Origin: an uncultured Zetaproteobacteria bacterium
GTDB lineage: Bacteria; Pseudomonadota; Zetaproteobacteria; Mariprofundales; Mariprofundaceae
Direction: 5' to 3'
NCBI GenBank assembly: GCA_913056285.1
Contig: CAJXNE010000024.1
Coordinates: 1 to 16,691, forward strand
DNA: 16,691 nucleotides
Each line of letters starts with the position of its first letter. The first letter of the stretch is position 1. Below are positions 1 to 6,775 of this stretch, piece by piece. The position numbers and the translations under genes are program-made. The notes beneath the pieces are model-generated. The model saw only the letters and a program-made list of their open reading frames with translations. It did no database searches and had not been told where the DNA came from.

Positions 1-1331
1 GTCTGGCTCGCGCGGCTTCGGGTGATATTGAACGGGCAGGTGAGGCGGTCAAACCGGCCGGTGATCGTGGCCGAATCCACACCTTTATCGCTACCAGCCC
101 GATTCATATGCAGGCGAAGCTGCGCATGAGCCCTGATCAGGTGGTTGAACGGGCCGTGGCAGCTGTGAAGCAGGCGCGTTCGCTGGCGCCGGAAGTGGAG
201 TTCTCGGCCGAGGATGCAGGCCGTACTGAGATGGATTTTCTCTGCCGCGTTGTCGAAGCAACCATTGCTGCCGGTGCGCGCGTGATCAATATCCCGGATA
301 CGGTCGGTTATATGACCCCTCTGGAGTTCGGCGGTCGTATCCGCGAACTGATCGAGCGGGTACCTAACTCCGATCAGGCGATCTTCTCAGTCCACTGCCA
401 TAACGATCTCGGACTCTCTGTTGCCAATTCACTGGCCGCAGTTGAAAACGGTGCGCGTCAGGTTGAGTGTACCATTAACGGGCTTGGCGAGCGGGCCGGT
501 AACGCCTCACTTGAAGAGGTGGTGATGATTCTGCGTACCCGTTCGGATCGTTACGATATCGATACCGGCATCGATACCACGAAGATTGTGCCGACTTCGA
601 AACTTGTCAGCGGTATTACCGGCATGCCGATTCAGGCCAACAAGGCGATTGTCGGCGCCAACGCTTTTGCGCATGAATCGGGTATTCATCAGGATGGTGT
701 TTTAAAGGCGCAGAAGACCTATGAGATTATGACGCCCGAATCGGTCGGCTGGTCAACCAATCGCATGGTTCTCGGTAAGCATTCAGGGCGTGCGGCGCTC
801 AAATCGCGCTATGAGGCGCTTGGTGTTGAGCTCGGCGATGAGCGGCTTGTTCACGTCTTTGCGCGTTTCAAGGCGCTAGCGGACAAGAAGAAGGATATCT
901 TTGATGAGGATCTGATGGCGCTGCTCTCGGACCATGCCGCGGTGGATGAAGAGCGCGTGAAGCTTGTCAGTCTGCATGCAGTATCCGGCACCAATGATGT
1001 GCCGGTGGCTGCTATCGAACTCGATATCGAAGGGGAAACGCATAAAGCGACAGCGGAGGGCGATGGCCCGGTCGATGCGGCATTCAAGGCGATCAAATCG
1101 CTGGTTGAGCCCAATGGTAAGCTGCTGCTCTATGCTGTTAATGCGATTACGGCCGGCACCGACGCGCAGGGTGAGGTAACTGTGCGATTGCAGGATGGCG
1201 ACCGGATTGTGAACGGGCAGGGCTCGGATACCGATATCGTGGTTGCTTCGGCCAAGGCTCTGATCGCAGCGCTGAACAAGCTGCCGAATATGCATGCCAA
1301 GGAAGTACACGCGCAGTATTCGGGGGTGTAG
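1..1331 (+). CDS. leuA: 2-isopropylmalate synthase, 5'-truncated by window edge
   Basis: Condenses acetyl-CoA with 2-ketoisovalerate, the first committed step of leucine synthesis, in the cytoplasm. The reading frame is open from base 3 and the first visible residues (LARAASGDIERAGEAVKPAG, then RIHTFIATSPIHM) already match the LeuA TIM-barrel, so the gene enters from the left and the ATG at 108 is internal. About 442 residues are visible; the family is usually a little over 500, so roughly 70-80 N-terminal residues are missing. Visible motifs include the metal-binding HCHND, the NGLGERAGN loop and GIHQDGVLK. The C-terminal part from about base 900 corresponds to the LeuA dimer/allosteric leucine-binding domain, so feedback inhibition by leucine is expected from the family. 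It ends at TAG and converges with accC. Identity is secure. Confidence 0.96.
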   Translation, partial: LARAASGDIERAGEAVKPAGDRGRIHTFIATSPIHMQAKLRMSPDQVVERAVAAVKQARSLAPEVEFSAEDAGRTEMDFLCRVVEATIAAGARVINIPDTVGYMTPLEFGGRIRELIERVPNSDQAIFSVHCHNDLGLSVANSLAAVENGARQVECTINGLGERAGNASLEEVVMILRTRSDRYDIDTGIDTTKIVPTSKLVSGITGMPIQANKAIVGANAFAHESGIHQDGVLKAQKTYEIMTPESVGWSTNRMVLGKHSGRAALKSRYEALGVELGDERLVHVFARFKALADKKKDIFDEDLMALLSDHAAVDEERVKLVSLHAVSGTNDVPVAAIELDIEGETHKATAEGDGPVDAAFKAIKSLVEPNGKLLLYAVNAITAGTDAQGEVTVRLQDGDRIVNGQGSDTDIVVASAKALIAALNKLPNMHAKEVHAQYSGV

Positions 1332-1337
1332 TTAGGA

Positions 1338-1388
1338 GTGAAGGGTAAGGCGTTAGGCGTTTCTGACTCCAAACACCTCACCTCTCAC
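1338..1388. repeat. Imperfect inverted repeat between convergent leuA and accC
   Basis: The 66-base gap between the two stop codons holds a G/A-rich left arm (1338-1359, with AAGGGTAAGG and CGTTAGGCG) and a C/T-rich right arm (1367-1388, with CACCTCACCTCTCAC). The reverse complement of the right arm agrees with the left at about two thirds of positions, so a long imperfect hairpin could form from either strand. There is no T-run, so it is not a textbook terminator, but the convergent position fits a bidirectional transcription end or a degenerate dispersed repeat. Confidence 0.4.
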
Positions 1389-1397
1389 GTTCCATCC

Positions 1398-2753
1398 CTA
1401 CAAACTCATCTGATGCAGCCATTTCTCCAAAAAGTGGATGTTGAAATCAGCACTCTGAAATCCGGGGTTGGCCAATAAACGCTGATGCAGTTCCTGATTG
1501 GTGGTAACGCCGAGAATGACCAGTTCATCCATAGCCCGTTGCATGCGCCGAATACATTTCTGGCGGTCTCTGGCATGCGTGATTACCTTGCCGATCATCG
1601 AATCGTAGTGGGGCGGTATTTTATAGCCGGTGTAGAGTTGTGAATCAACGCGGACGCTGCGACCACCGGGAGCATGATATAATTCAACTGTGCCTGGTGA
1701 CGGAGTGAATTTAAACGGGTGCTCCGCATTGATCCGGCACTCGATGGCATGCCCTTTGATCTTGATATTATCCTGGCAGAAATCGAGCTTGTCTCCAGCG
1801 GCTACGCGGATTTGCCACTCGATCAGGTCAACACCGGTAATCCATTCTGTAACCGGATGTTCTACCTGAATTCGTGTGTTCATCTCCATGAAATAAAAAG
1901 ATTTATCTGAATTCATTAAGAACTCAATTGTGCCTGCTCCAACATAATTAACTGCTTTCGCAGCGGCCAGTCCGGCAGCGCAAATCTTCTCACGCGTTTC
2001 AGGGTCCAAATAGGGGCTTGGCGCTTCTTCGAGCACTTTCTGATTATTGCGCTGCATGGAACATTCGCGCTCGAACAGGTGAACGATATTGCCATGCGTA
2101 TCACCGAGTACCTGCACTTCAATATGGCGTGGCTCTTCGAGAAATTTCTCAATGAAAACCGTATCATCGCCAAAGGCAGCACCTGCTTCGGTTTTGCACA
2201 TGGAAAATGCATTGGACAGCGATGCTTCAGAATGCACGATCTTCATGCCGCGTCCGCCGCCACCGGCCGATGCCTTGATGATAATCGGGAATCCCGACGT
2301 CTTGACAACTGCCTTGGCTTCCTCGATCGTCTCTACAGCGCCTTCAGAGCCGGGAACCAGCGGTACGCCGGCAATTTCCATCTCTTTCTTGGCCGTAACT
2401 TTATCACCCATGGTGCGCATGGATGCAGGCGTGGGACCGATCCAGACCAAGCCGGATTCAAGGACGATATCAGCAAATTCGGCATTTTCGGCCAGAAAGC
2501 CAAAGCCCGGATGAATGGCTTCAGCATCGGTTAATTCCGCTGCCGCCATCAGGGCAGCGATATTCAGATAAGACTGGGCGCTGGGCGCCGGGCCGATACA
2601 CACCGATTCATCGGCAAGGCGCGTATGCATTGAATCGCGGTCGGCTTCGGAATAAACGGCAACCGAGCGAATGCCCAGTTCTTTGCATGCGCGGATGATG
2701 CGCACGGCAATTTCGCCGCGATTGGCGATCAGGATTTTGTGAAACATGGCCAT
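1398..2753 (-). CDS. accC: Acetyl-CoA carboxylase, biotin carboxylase subunit
   Basis: Carboxylates the biotin on AccB using ATP and bicarbonate, the first half-reaction of acetyl-CoA carboxylase, feeding fatty-acid synthesis in the cytoplasm. The protein opens with FHKILIANRGEIAVRIIRACKELG and carries HPGFGFLAENA in the N-terminal domain, the ATP-grasp glycine loop KASAGGGGRGMK, and the catalytic stretch EMNTRIQVEHPVTE. Length (451 residues, or 449 if the second ATG at 2747 is used) matches the usual 449. The start reads Met-Ala-Met-Phe, so either ATG could be used; neither has a good Shine-Dalgarno sequence, suggesting translation coupled to accB, whose stop is 6 bases upstream. Last gene of the TPR-aroQ-accB-accC unit. 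No missing catalytic residue was noticed. Confidence 0.97.
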   Translation of the reverse strand: MAMFHKILIANRGEIAVRIIRACKELGIRSVAVYSEADRDSMHTRLADESVCIGPAPSAQSYLNIAALMAAAELTDAEAIHPGFGFLAENAEFADIVLESGLVWIGPTPASMRTMGDKVTAKKEMEIAGVPLVPGSEGAVETIEEAKAVVKTSGFPIIIKASAGGGGRGMKIVHSEASLSNAFSMCKTEAGAAFGDDTVFIEKFLEEPRHIEVQVLGDTHGNIVHLFERECSMQRNNQKVLEEAPSPYLDPETREKICAAGLAAAKAVNYVGAGTIEFLMNSDKSFYFMEMNTRIQVEHPVTEWITGVDLIEWQIRVAAGDKLDFCQDNIKIKGHAIECRINAEHPFKFTPSPGTVELYHAPGGRSVRVDSQLYTGYKIPPHYDSMIGKVITHARDRQKCIRRMQRAMDELVILGVTTNQELHQRLLANPGFQSADFNIHFLEKWLHQMSL

Positions 2754-2759
2754 ATCTGG

Positions 2760-3230
2760 TTACGCCAGTGGCGTGATGACAAAAATAGGCTGGCCGTATT
2801 CAACCGGTGATGCGTTTTCAACCAGAATTTCTTCAACCACGCCACTATATTCAGCTTCGATTTCATTCATCATTTTCATTGCTTCAATGATGCACAGGGT
2901 TTCACCTTTCTGAACTTTCTGACCGGTGCTGACGAAGTTATCTGCATCGGGGCTGGGGGCTGCGTAAAATGTACCGACCATCGGCGAAGTTACCCGGTGT
3001 TCCTCGTTGGAAAGCTCTTCTTCAACGGCCACAGGGGTAACCGCAGCTTGTGGTGCAGTTTGTGCAGCGACAGGTGCTGCGGCGTAGGCGCCAACTGGAG
3101 CAGCAGCAACGGTGGCAGCAGGGCCCTGTCGGGAAATACGCACAGTCTGATCGCCTTGCGTTACCTCTATTTCAGTTACATCCGAGCTTTGTACCAATCG
3201 GATTAATTTTCGAATCTGGGAAATATCCAC
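2760..3230 (-). CDS. accB: Acetyl-CoA carboxylase biotin carboxyl carrier protein
   Basis: Carries the biotin that shuttles carboxyl groups between AccC and the carboxyltransferase. The start is a GTG at 3230 preceded by AGGAG and 6 bases (AGGAGTTTAATGTG); the frame is open much further upstream but that part lies over aroQ. The 156-residue product has the usual layout: N-terminal helix MDISQIRKLIRLVQ (1-14), a short beta region, an Ala/Pro-rich flexible linker (about 37-70), and a biotinyl domain (about 78-156) with the biotinylation motif EAMKM, the target lysine being K119. It begins 1 base after the aroQ stop and ends 6 bases before accC, so the accB-accC pair is translationally linked. 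A GTG start on this gene may lower initiation, but stoichiometric consequences are only inference. Confidence 0.96.
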   Translation of the reverse strand: MDISQIRKLIRLVQSSDVTEIEVTQGDQTVRISRQGPAATVAAAPVGAYAAAPVAAQTAPQAAVTPVAVEEELSNEEHRVTSPMVGTFYAAPSPDADNFVSTGQKVQKGETLCIIEAMKMMNEIEAEYSGVVEEILVENASPVEYGQPIFVITPLA

Positions 3231-3231
3231 A

Positions 3232-3702
3232 TTAAACTCCTGTTTCAGATTTGGATTTCTGTTGTAGTGATTCAGCCAGCCCTCTGAGAGCCAGCATATA
3301 CGATGTAGCGCCGAAGCCCGCGACCACGCCAGTAGCGGCATCGGCCAGCAGCGAACGATGGCGGAATTCTTCACGGCTATGAATGTTCGATAAATGTACT
3401 TCAATAAACGGAATGGCGGTTGCCAGCAAGGCGTCGCGCAGGGCGATACTGGTATGTGTGTAGGCAGCCGGATTGATGATGATGCCATCAATGTGTTCCG
3501 ATGCAGCCTGTTGGATGCGATCGACCAGTTCACCTTCATGATTACTTTGAAAACTGATGATTTCCACGCCCAGCGCATCACCGAGTGCGATCAATTGTTC
3601 TGTGATTTCGGCCAGCGTCTGCTTGCCATAATGGCCGGGTTCTCGGGAACCGAGCATGTTCAGATTAGGGCCGTGCAATACTAAGATGCGTAATGACTTC
3701 AT
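3232..3702 (-). CDS. aroQ: Type II 3-dehydroquinate dehydratase
   Basis: Dehydrates 3-dehydroquinate to 3-dehydroshikimate, the third step of the shikimate pathway. The ATG at 3702 is chosen because GGGAGG lies just upstream; an in-frame ATG seven codons earlier (3723) would start inside that site and lacks the family sequence. The 156-residue protein shows all type II signatures: HGPNLNMLGSREPGHYG (with the catalytic Tyr of the flexible lid), SNHEGELVD, NPAAYTHTSIALRDAL, and EVHLSNIHSREEFRHRS containing the catalytic His and substrate-binding Arg residues. It is about ten residues longer at the C-terminus than typical. Its ATG overlaps the TGA of the upstream TPR gene as ATGA, and accB starts 1 base after its stop. 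Placement of aroQ before accBC is a common bacterial arrangement. Confidence 0.96.
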   Translation of the reverse strand: MKSLRILVLHGPNLNMLGSREPGHYGKQTLAEITEQLIALGDALGVEIISFQSNHEGELVDRIQQAASEHIDGIIINPAAYTHTSIALRDALLATAIPFIEVHLSNIHSREEFRHRSLLADAATGVVAGFGATSYMLALRGLAESLQQKSKSETGV

Positions 3703-4208
3703 TGGGTTTCCTCCCTGTTCCATTGTTGTCGGAGGGCTAACATATCAGCGCAATCGGGTTGCTCATCAATCAGTATCTCCAGCATCAGTCGGGCCTCCTG
3801 GTACTCGCTCTGATCCCATAATAGCCTGGCCAGTGTTAATGATGCAGGAGCTTCACCTGTCAACGGATTGTTTTGTAACTGTAGTGCGCGTGTAGCGCTG
3901 GCAATGCCTTGCTCAATATGACCCAGTTGGCGCTGAACTTTGGCTAGCAGTTTCCAGGCCTTGATTTCTACCGGTGCAAATTCAAGTAACTCCATCAGGA
4001 TGCGTTCCGCCTGCTGCGCATTGCCTTGTTGGATAGATTCTCTGGCCGCAGCAATACCATCGGTAACGCCGCGCCAGTTGCCTGGCGAGGGGACTTTGCC
4101 TTGCGGCTGTTGCTGGATGTTGGGTGCAGGGTCACTTGCTGCTAGCATGCGGCTCACACTACAGGGTAGGGAATCCGGGTCAATCCGATTTAACTCGATA
4201 ATGGCCAA
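3699..4208 (-). CDS. TPR-type repeat protein, unknown role
   Basis: A 169-residue helical protein with degenerate tetratricopeptide-like repeats: residues about 45-80 (ARESIQQGNAQQAERILMEL), about 80-115 (AWKLLAKVQRQLGHIEQG) and about 115-160 (LTLARLLWDQSEYQEARLML). No signal peptide or membrane segment is visible, so it is probably a cytoplasmic scaffold or partner protein. The first 40 residues are Pro/Gln-rich and low in structure. The longest frame begins at a TTG (4208) with AAGG eight bases upstream; an alternative ATG at 4148 would remove 20 residues but has no clear ribosome site. It leads the aroQ-accB-accC unit through an ATGA overlap, so it is co-translated with biosynthetic genes, but I cannot assign a function from that. 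Confidence 0.75.
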   Translation of the reverse strand: MAIIELNRIDPDSLPCSVSRMLAASDPAPNIQQQPQGKVPSPGNWRGVTDGIAAARESIQQGNAQQAERILMELLEFAPVEIKAWKLLAKVQRQLGHIEQGIASATRALQLQNNPLTGEAPASLTLARLLWDQSEYQEARLMLEILIDEQPDCADMLALRQQWNREETQ

Positions 4209-4271
4209 AAAAAGCCTTAATTTTGCAATAAATGATCTAAAATGGCTGTGAAATGTTAATTATGGGGGCGT
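4209..4271. promoter_or_regulatory. Shared divergent start region, TPR-acc unit and thiS
   Basis: These 63 A/T-rich bases separate the divergently read TPR gene and thiS, so promoters for both transcripts must lie here or inside the neighbouring genes. A TAAAAT at 4238-4243 could be a -10 box for thiS, but no convincing -35 box sits at the right distance, and no clear pair was found on the other strand. There is no room for a full TPP riboswitch in this gap and none of its conserved elements are visible. Confidence 0.3.
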
Positions 4272-4481
4272 ATGTCTGACAATATAAGCATTCAGTTAAA
4301 TGGAGAAATGCAAACTGTATCGGCTGGCACGCTGGCCGATATGATTGTGGAACTGGGGTTGGAAAAGCGCATGATTGCCATTGAGCGCAACCTCGAAGTG
4401 GTGCCCAAAAGTCGATATGATGAAACCCGGTTGCAAGCGGGTGATCGTATTGAACTGGTACACATGATCGGTGGCGGCTAA
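4272..4481 (+). CDS. thiS: Thiamine biosynthesis sulfur carrier protein
   Basis: Small ubiquitin-fold protein that, once adenylated by ThiF and charged as a thiocarboxylate, delivers sulfur to ThiG for the thiazole ring of thiamine. The 69-residue product has the expected length, a beta-grasp pattern (ISIQLNGEMQTV at 5-16, TLADMIVELGL at 20-30, ERNLEVVPKSRYDETRLQAGDRIELVHMIGG) and the essential C-terminal Gly-Gly; here it ends Gly-Gly-Gly. A run of five G sits 3 bases before the ATG as a weak ribosome site. thiG follows on the same strand after 212 bases. No thiF, thiO, thiE or thiC is seen in the window, so the rest of the pathway must be elsewhere. Confidence 0.93.
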   Translation: MSDNISIQLNGEMQTVSAGTLADMIVELGLEKRMIAIERNLEVVPKSRYDETRLQAGDRIELVHMIGGG

Positions 4482-4547
4482 TGAGATGGCTAATGCGATA
4501 ACTGCTGTAAGCAGCCGCGAATAGGCACGCATTACACGAATCTTATA

Positions 4548-4577
4548 ATCAGTGTATATCTGTGTGAATCAGTGGTG
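4548..4577 (+). repeat. Three 10-bp units (ATCWGTG family) upstream of thiG
   Basis: Three consecutive 10-base units, ATCAGTGTAT, ATCTGTGTGA and ATCAGTGGTG, all begin ATC and carry GTG at positions 5-7. The same pattern occurs ahead of hemE at 5568-5597. The phasing of about one helical turn is visible directly; a role is not. Confidence 0.6.
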
Positions 4578-4642
4578 AAACATTGAAGTTTTGGATAGTG
4601 ACGTATGTCGCGTTGCGAAAGTCCAACGAATGAATAACAACA

Positions 4643-4651
4643 TGATAGAAT
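4643..4651 (+). promoter_or_regulatory. thiG: Possible extended -10 element for thiG
   Basis: TGATAGAAT matches the extended -10 pattern TGnTATAAT at all but one base and would give a leader of roughly 35-40 bases before thiG. No good -35 box is visible 17 bases upstream, which extended -10 promoters can tolerate. If real, thiG has its own promoter in addition to read-through from thiS. Confidence 0.3.
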
Positions 4652-4693
4652 CCGTCATTTTATTATTCAAAGCTTTTTAAACGGGGAAGAACG

Positions 4694-5470
4694 ATGTCGG
4701 ATATGTTTAAAGTCGGAACGCATGAATTTACGTCGCGGTTGATTGTCGGTTCCGGGAAATATAAAGATTTCCAAACCACCAAAGAAGCGACTGAGGCATC
4801 AGAAGCCGAGATGATTACAGTTGCGGTGCGCCGGGTGAATATTACCGATGCAGACAAAGAAAACCTGCTCGATTTTATCGACCCGAAAAAATACACCATT
4901 CTGCCCAATACCGCCGGCTGTTTTAATGCCGAAGATGCGGTGCGCACGCTCAGACTGGCGCGCGAAGCCGGTGGCTGGAATCTGGTTAAGCTGGAGGTGC
5001 TCGGTGATACCGAAACCCTGTATCCGAATGTGGTGGAGACCATCAAGGCGGCAGAAACACTGGTAGCCGAAGGCTTTGAAGTGATGGCCTATACCAATGA
5101 CGATCCAATTGTGGCTCGGCAACTGGAAGAAACCGGTTGCGCAGCAGTGATGCCGTTGGGTAATCCGATTGGCTCTGGTCGTGGATTAGCCAATCCGTTT
5201 AATATTCGCGTGATCAAGCAACGTGCCAATGTACCGATTGTAGTCGATGCCGGTATTGGTACAGCTTCCGATGCTGCCAAGGCGATGGAGTTGGGCGCGG
5301 ATGCGGTGCTAATCAACACAGCTATTGCCGAAGCGGGTGATGAATGCATGATGGCGCGTGCGATGCGCGATGCAGTCAGGGCAGGGCGTACAGCCCATCT
5401 GGCCGGGCGCATGGCGAAACGTGCATTTGCTTCTGCATCATCGCCGACAGAAGGTTATATTTGGGATTAA
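4694..5470 (+). CDS. thiG: Thiazole synthase
   Basis: Forms the thiazole phosphate of thiamine from 1-deoxy-D-xylulose 5-phosphate, dehydroglycine and the ThiS thiocarboxylate; a cytoplasmic TIM-barrel that works with ThiS. The ATG at 4694 follows GGGGAAG. The 258-residue product has the normal length and motifs: FTSRLIVGSGKY at 12-23, LPNTAGC at 70-76, VKLEVLGD with K99 as the Schiff-base lysine, the phosphate-binding loop PLGNPIGSGRGL, VVDAGIGTASDAAKAMELGADAV, and AHLAGRMAKRAFASASSP at the end. No residue loss noticed. thiS precedes it; hemE follows 144 bases later, across a hairpin and a repeat. The glycine-imine source (ThiO or ThiH) is not in the window. Confidence 0.97.
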   Translation: MSDMFKVGTHEFTSRLIVGSGKYKDFQTTKEATEASEAEMITVAVRRVNITDADKENLLDFIDPKKYTILPNTAGCFNAEDAVRTLRLAREAGGWNLVKLEVLGDTETLYPNVVETIKAAETLVAEGFEVMAYTNDDPIVARQLEETGCAAVMPLGNPIGSGRGLANPFNIRVIKQRANVPIVVDAGIGTASDAAKAMELGADAVLINTAIAEAGDECMMARAMRDAVRAGRTAHLAGRMAKRAFASASSPTEGYIWD

Positions 5471-5475
5471 AAGCT

Positions 5476-5499
5476 TGATGACTTCGTAAAAAGTCATCA
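5476..5499. repeat. Perfect 9-bp hairpin downstream of thiG
   Basis: TGATGACTT (5476-5484), a six-base loop CGTAAA, and AAGTCATCA (5491-5499) form a perfect inverted repeat starting 6 bases after the thiG stop. The following bases (TCGCGTAATT) contain no T-run, so it is not a standard intrinsic terminator; it could stabilise the 3' end of the thiG mRNA or be a dispersed palindromic element. Confidence 0.6.
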
Positions 5500-5567
5500 T
5501 CGCGTAATTGCAGGTTGGTTGTAATAAGGCTGCGGATATTCAAACAGCATGAAATATGTTGTATGTA

Positions 5568-5597
5568 ATTTGCGTCTATCTGCGCTCATCTGTGTCA
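5568..5597 (+). repeat. Three 10-bp units (ATCTGCG family) upstream of hemE
   Basis: Three consecutive units, ATTTGCGTCT, ATCTGCGCTC and ATCTGTGTCA, with strict 10-base period, end 17 bases before the hemE ATG and so lie where the leader or ribosome-loading region should be. They align with the thiG-upstream copy at about 23 of 35 bases. Reading this element as protein gives the false N-terminal extension NLRLSALICV in frame with hemE. Confidence 0.65.
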
Positions 5598-5614
5598 AAA
5601 AAAGGAATGAATAC

Positions 5615-6682
5615 ATGACTGAATTGAAGAATGATTTATTTTTGCGGGCCTGCCTGCGTGAGGATGTGGAGCGTACGCCGTGCTGGATGATGCGTCAGGC
5701 CGGACGTTATTTGCCGGAGTATCGTGCTACGCGTCAAAAGGCCGGCGGCTTTTTGAATCTCTGTCGTTCACCGGAATTGTGCTCCGAAGTGGCGATTCAG
5801 CCGATTGATATTCTCGATGCTGATGCGGCAATTTTATTTTCCGATATTCTGGTGGTGCCGGAAGCGATGGGTATGGATCTGAGTTTTGGAGCAGGCGAGG
5901 GGCCGAAGTTTTCCGATCCGGTGCGCAGCCTTGCCGATGTAAAAAAACTGCCTGTGCTGGATGATCCCACCAAAGAACTCGGTTATGTCATGAATGCGGT
6001 GAGTACCATTCGCCATGATTTGAACGGGCGCGTACCCTTGATTGGCTTTACAGGTAGTCCGTGGACGCTGGCGACTTATATGGTGGAAGGCGGCGGTTCC
6101 AAGACCTTTTCCAAAGTAAAATCCATGATGTTCAATGAGCCGGAGACGATGCATCTGTTGCTCGAGAAACTGGCAGATTCGGTTGCCGCCTATCTCAATG
6201 GTCAGATTGCTCATGGCGCGCAGGCGCTACAAATTTTTGATACCTGGGGCGGTATTCTGAGTACGGGCACCTACAAGGAATTCTCACTGGCCTATATGCA
6301 GCGCATTGTCGATCAGCTTACGCGTGAGAGTGAAGGACGGAAAGTACCGGTCATCCTATATTCCAAAGGAGGCATGGGATGGTTAGAGGCCATGGCCGAT
6401 ACCGGTTGCGATGTGATCGGTCTGGACTGGTCGATTGATATTGATGAAGCCAAAGCCCGTATCGGTGATCGTGTCGCATTGCAGGGCAATATGGATCCGA
6501 CCATGCTTTACGCCAATCCGGATCGAATACGCGCAGAGGTAAAAGATATTCTGGCACGATTCGGTCGGGGCAATGGCCATGTGTTCAATCTGGGACACGG
6601 TATTACCCCGGACGTGCCCAAAGAACACGCCATTGAATTCTTCAAAGCGGTGCGCGAGGAATCTGTTTGCTATCATCAGTAA
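5615..6682 (+). CDS. hemE: Uroporphyrinogen III decarboxylase
   Basis: Removes the four acetate carboxyls of uroporphyrinogen III to give coproporphyrinogen III in heme synthesis; cytoplasmic. The ATG at 5615 is chosen because AAAGGA lies upstream and the protein then begins MTELKNDLFLRACLRE, as the family does. The frame is open 22 codons further upstream (to 5549), but that part is translated repeat DNA. The 355-residue product has the usual length and key residues: RQAGRYLPEY with R27 and R31, FSDIL with catalytic-site D77, TGSPWTLATYMVEGG with Y155, and FNLGHGI near the C-terminus. It follows thiG on the same strand and converges with the methyltransferase-fold gene. Heme and thiamine genes next to each other do not imply a shared pathway. 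Confidence 0.97.
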   Translation: MTELKNDLFLRACLREDVERTPCWMMRQAGRYLPEYRATRQKAGGFLNLCRSPELCSEVAIQPIDILDADAAILFSDILVVPEAMGMDLSFGAGEGPKFSDPVRSLADVKKLPVLDDPTKELGYVMNAVSTIRHDLNGRVPLIGFTGSPWTLATYMVEGGGSKTFSKVKSMMFNEPETMHLLLEKLADSVAAYLNGQIAHGAQALQIFDTWGGILSTGTYKEFSLAYMQRIVDQLTRESEGRKVPVILYSKGGMGWLEAMADTGCDVIGLDWSIDIDEAKARIGDRVALQGNMDPTMLYANPDRIRAEVKDILARFGRGNGHVFNLGHGITPDVPKEHAIEFFKAVREESVCYHQ

Positions 6683-6775
6683 TGGATTATTCACCTGCAG
6701 AGCAGCTTGATTGGGTAGGAAGTAATTGTGACTTTGGTTCTGTTTGTGAGCGATCCGAACTGAGCAGGTATTGAG

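Noticed and set aside
2079..2534. Long plus-strand frames inside accC
   Set aside because: They are antisense shadows of the clearly coding accC.
3231..3581. Upstream extension of AccB
   Set aside because: It overlaps aroQ in another frame; the GTG at 3230 with AGGAG gives the exact family N-terminus.
4209..4271. TPP riboswitch ahead of thiS
   Set aside because: The gap is too short and none of the conserved TPP-aptamer elements are visible; none was seen ahead of thiG either.
5549..5614. N-terminal extension of HemE by 22 residues
   Set aside because: It is translated repeat DNA (NLRLSALICV); family similarity and a ribosome site begin at the ATG at 5615.
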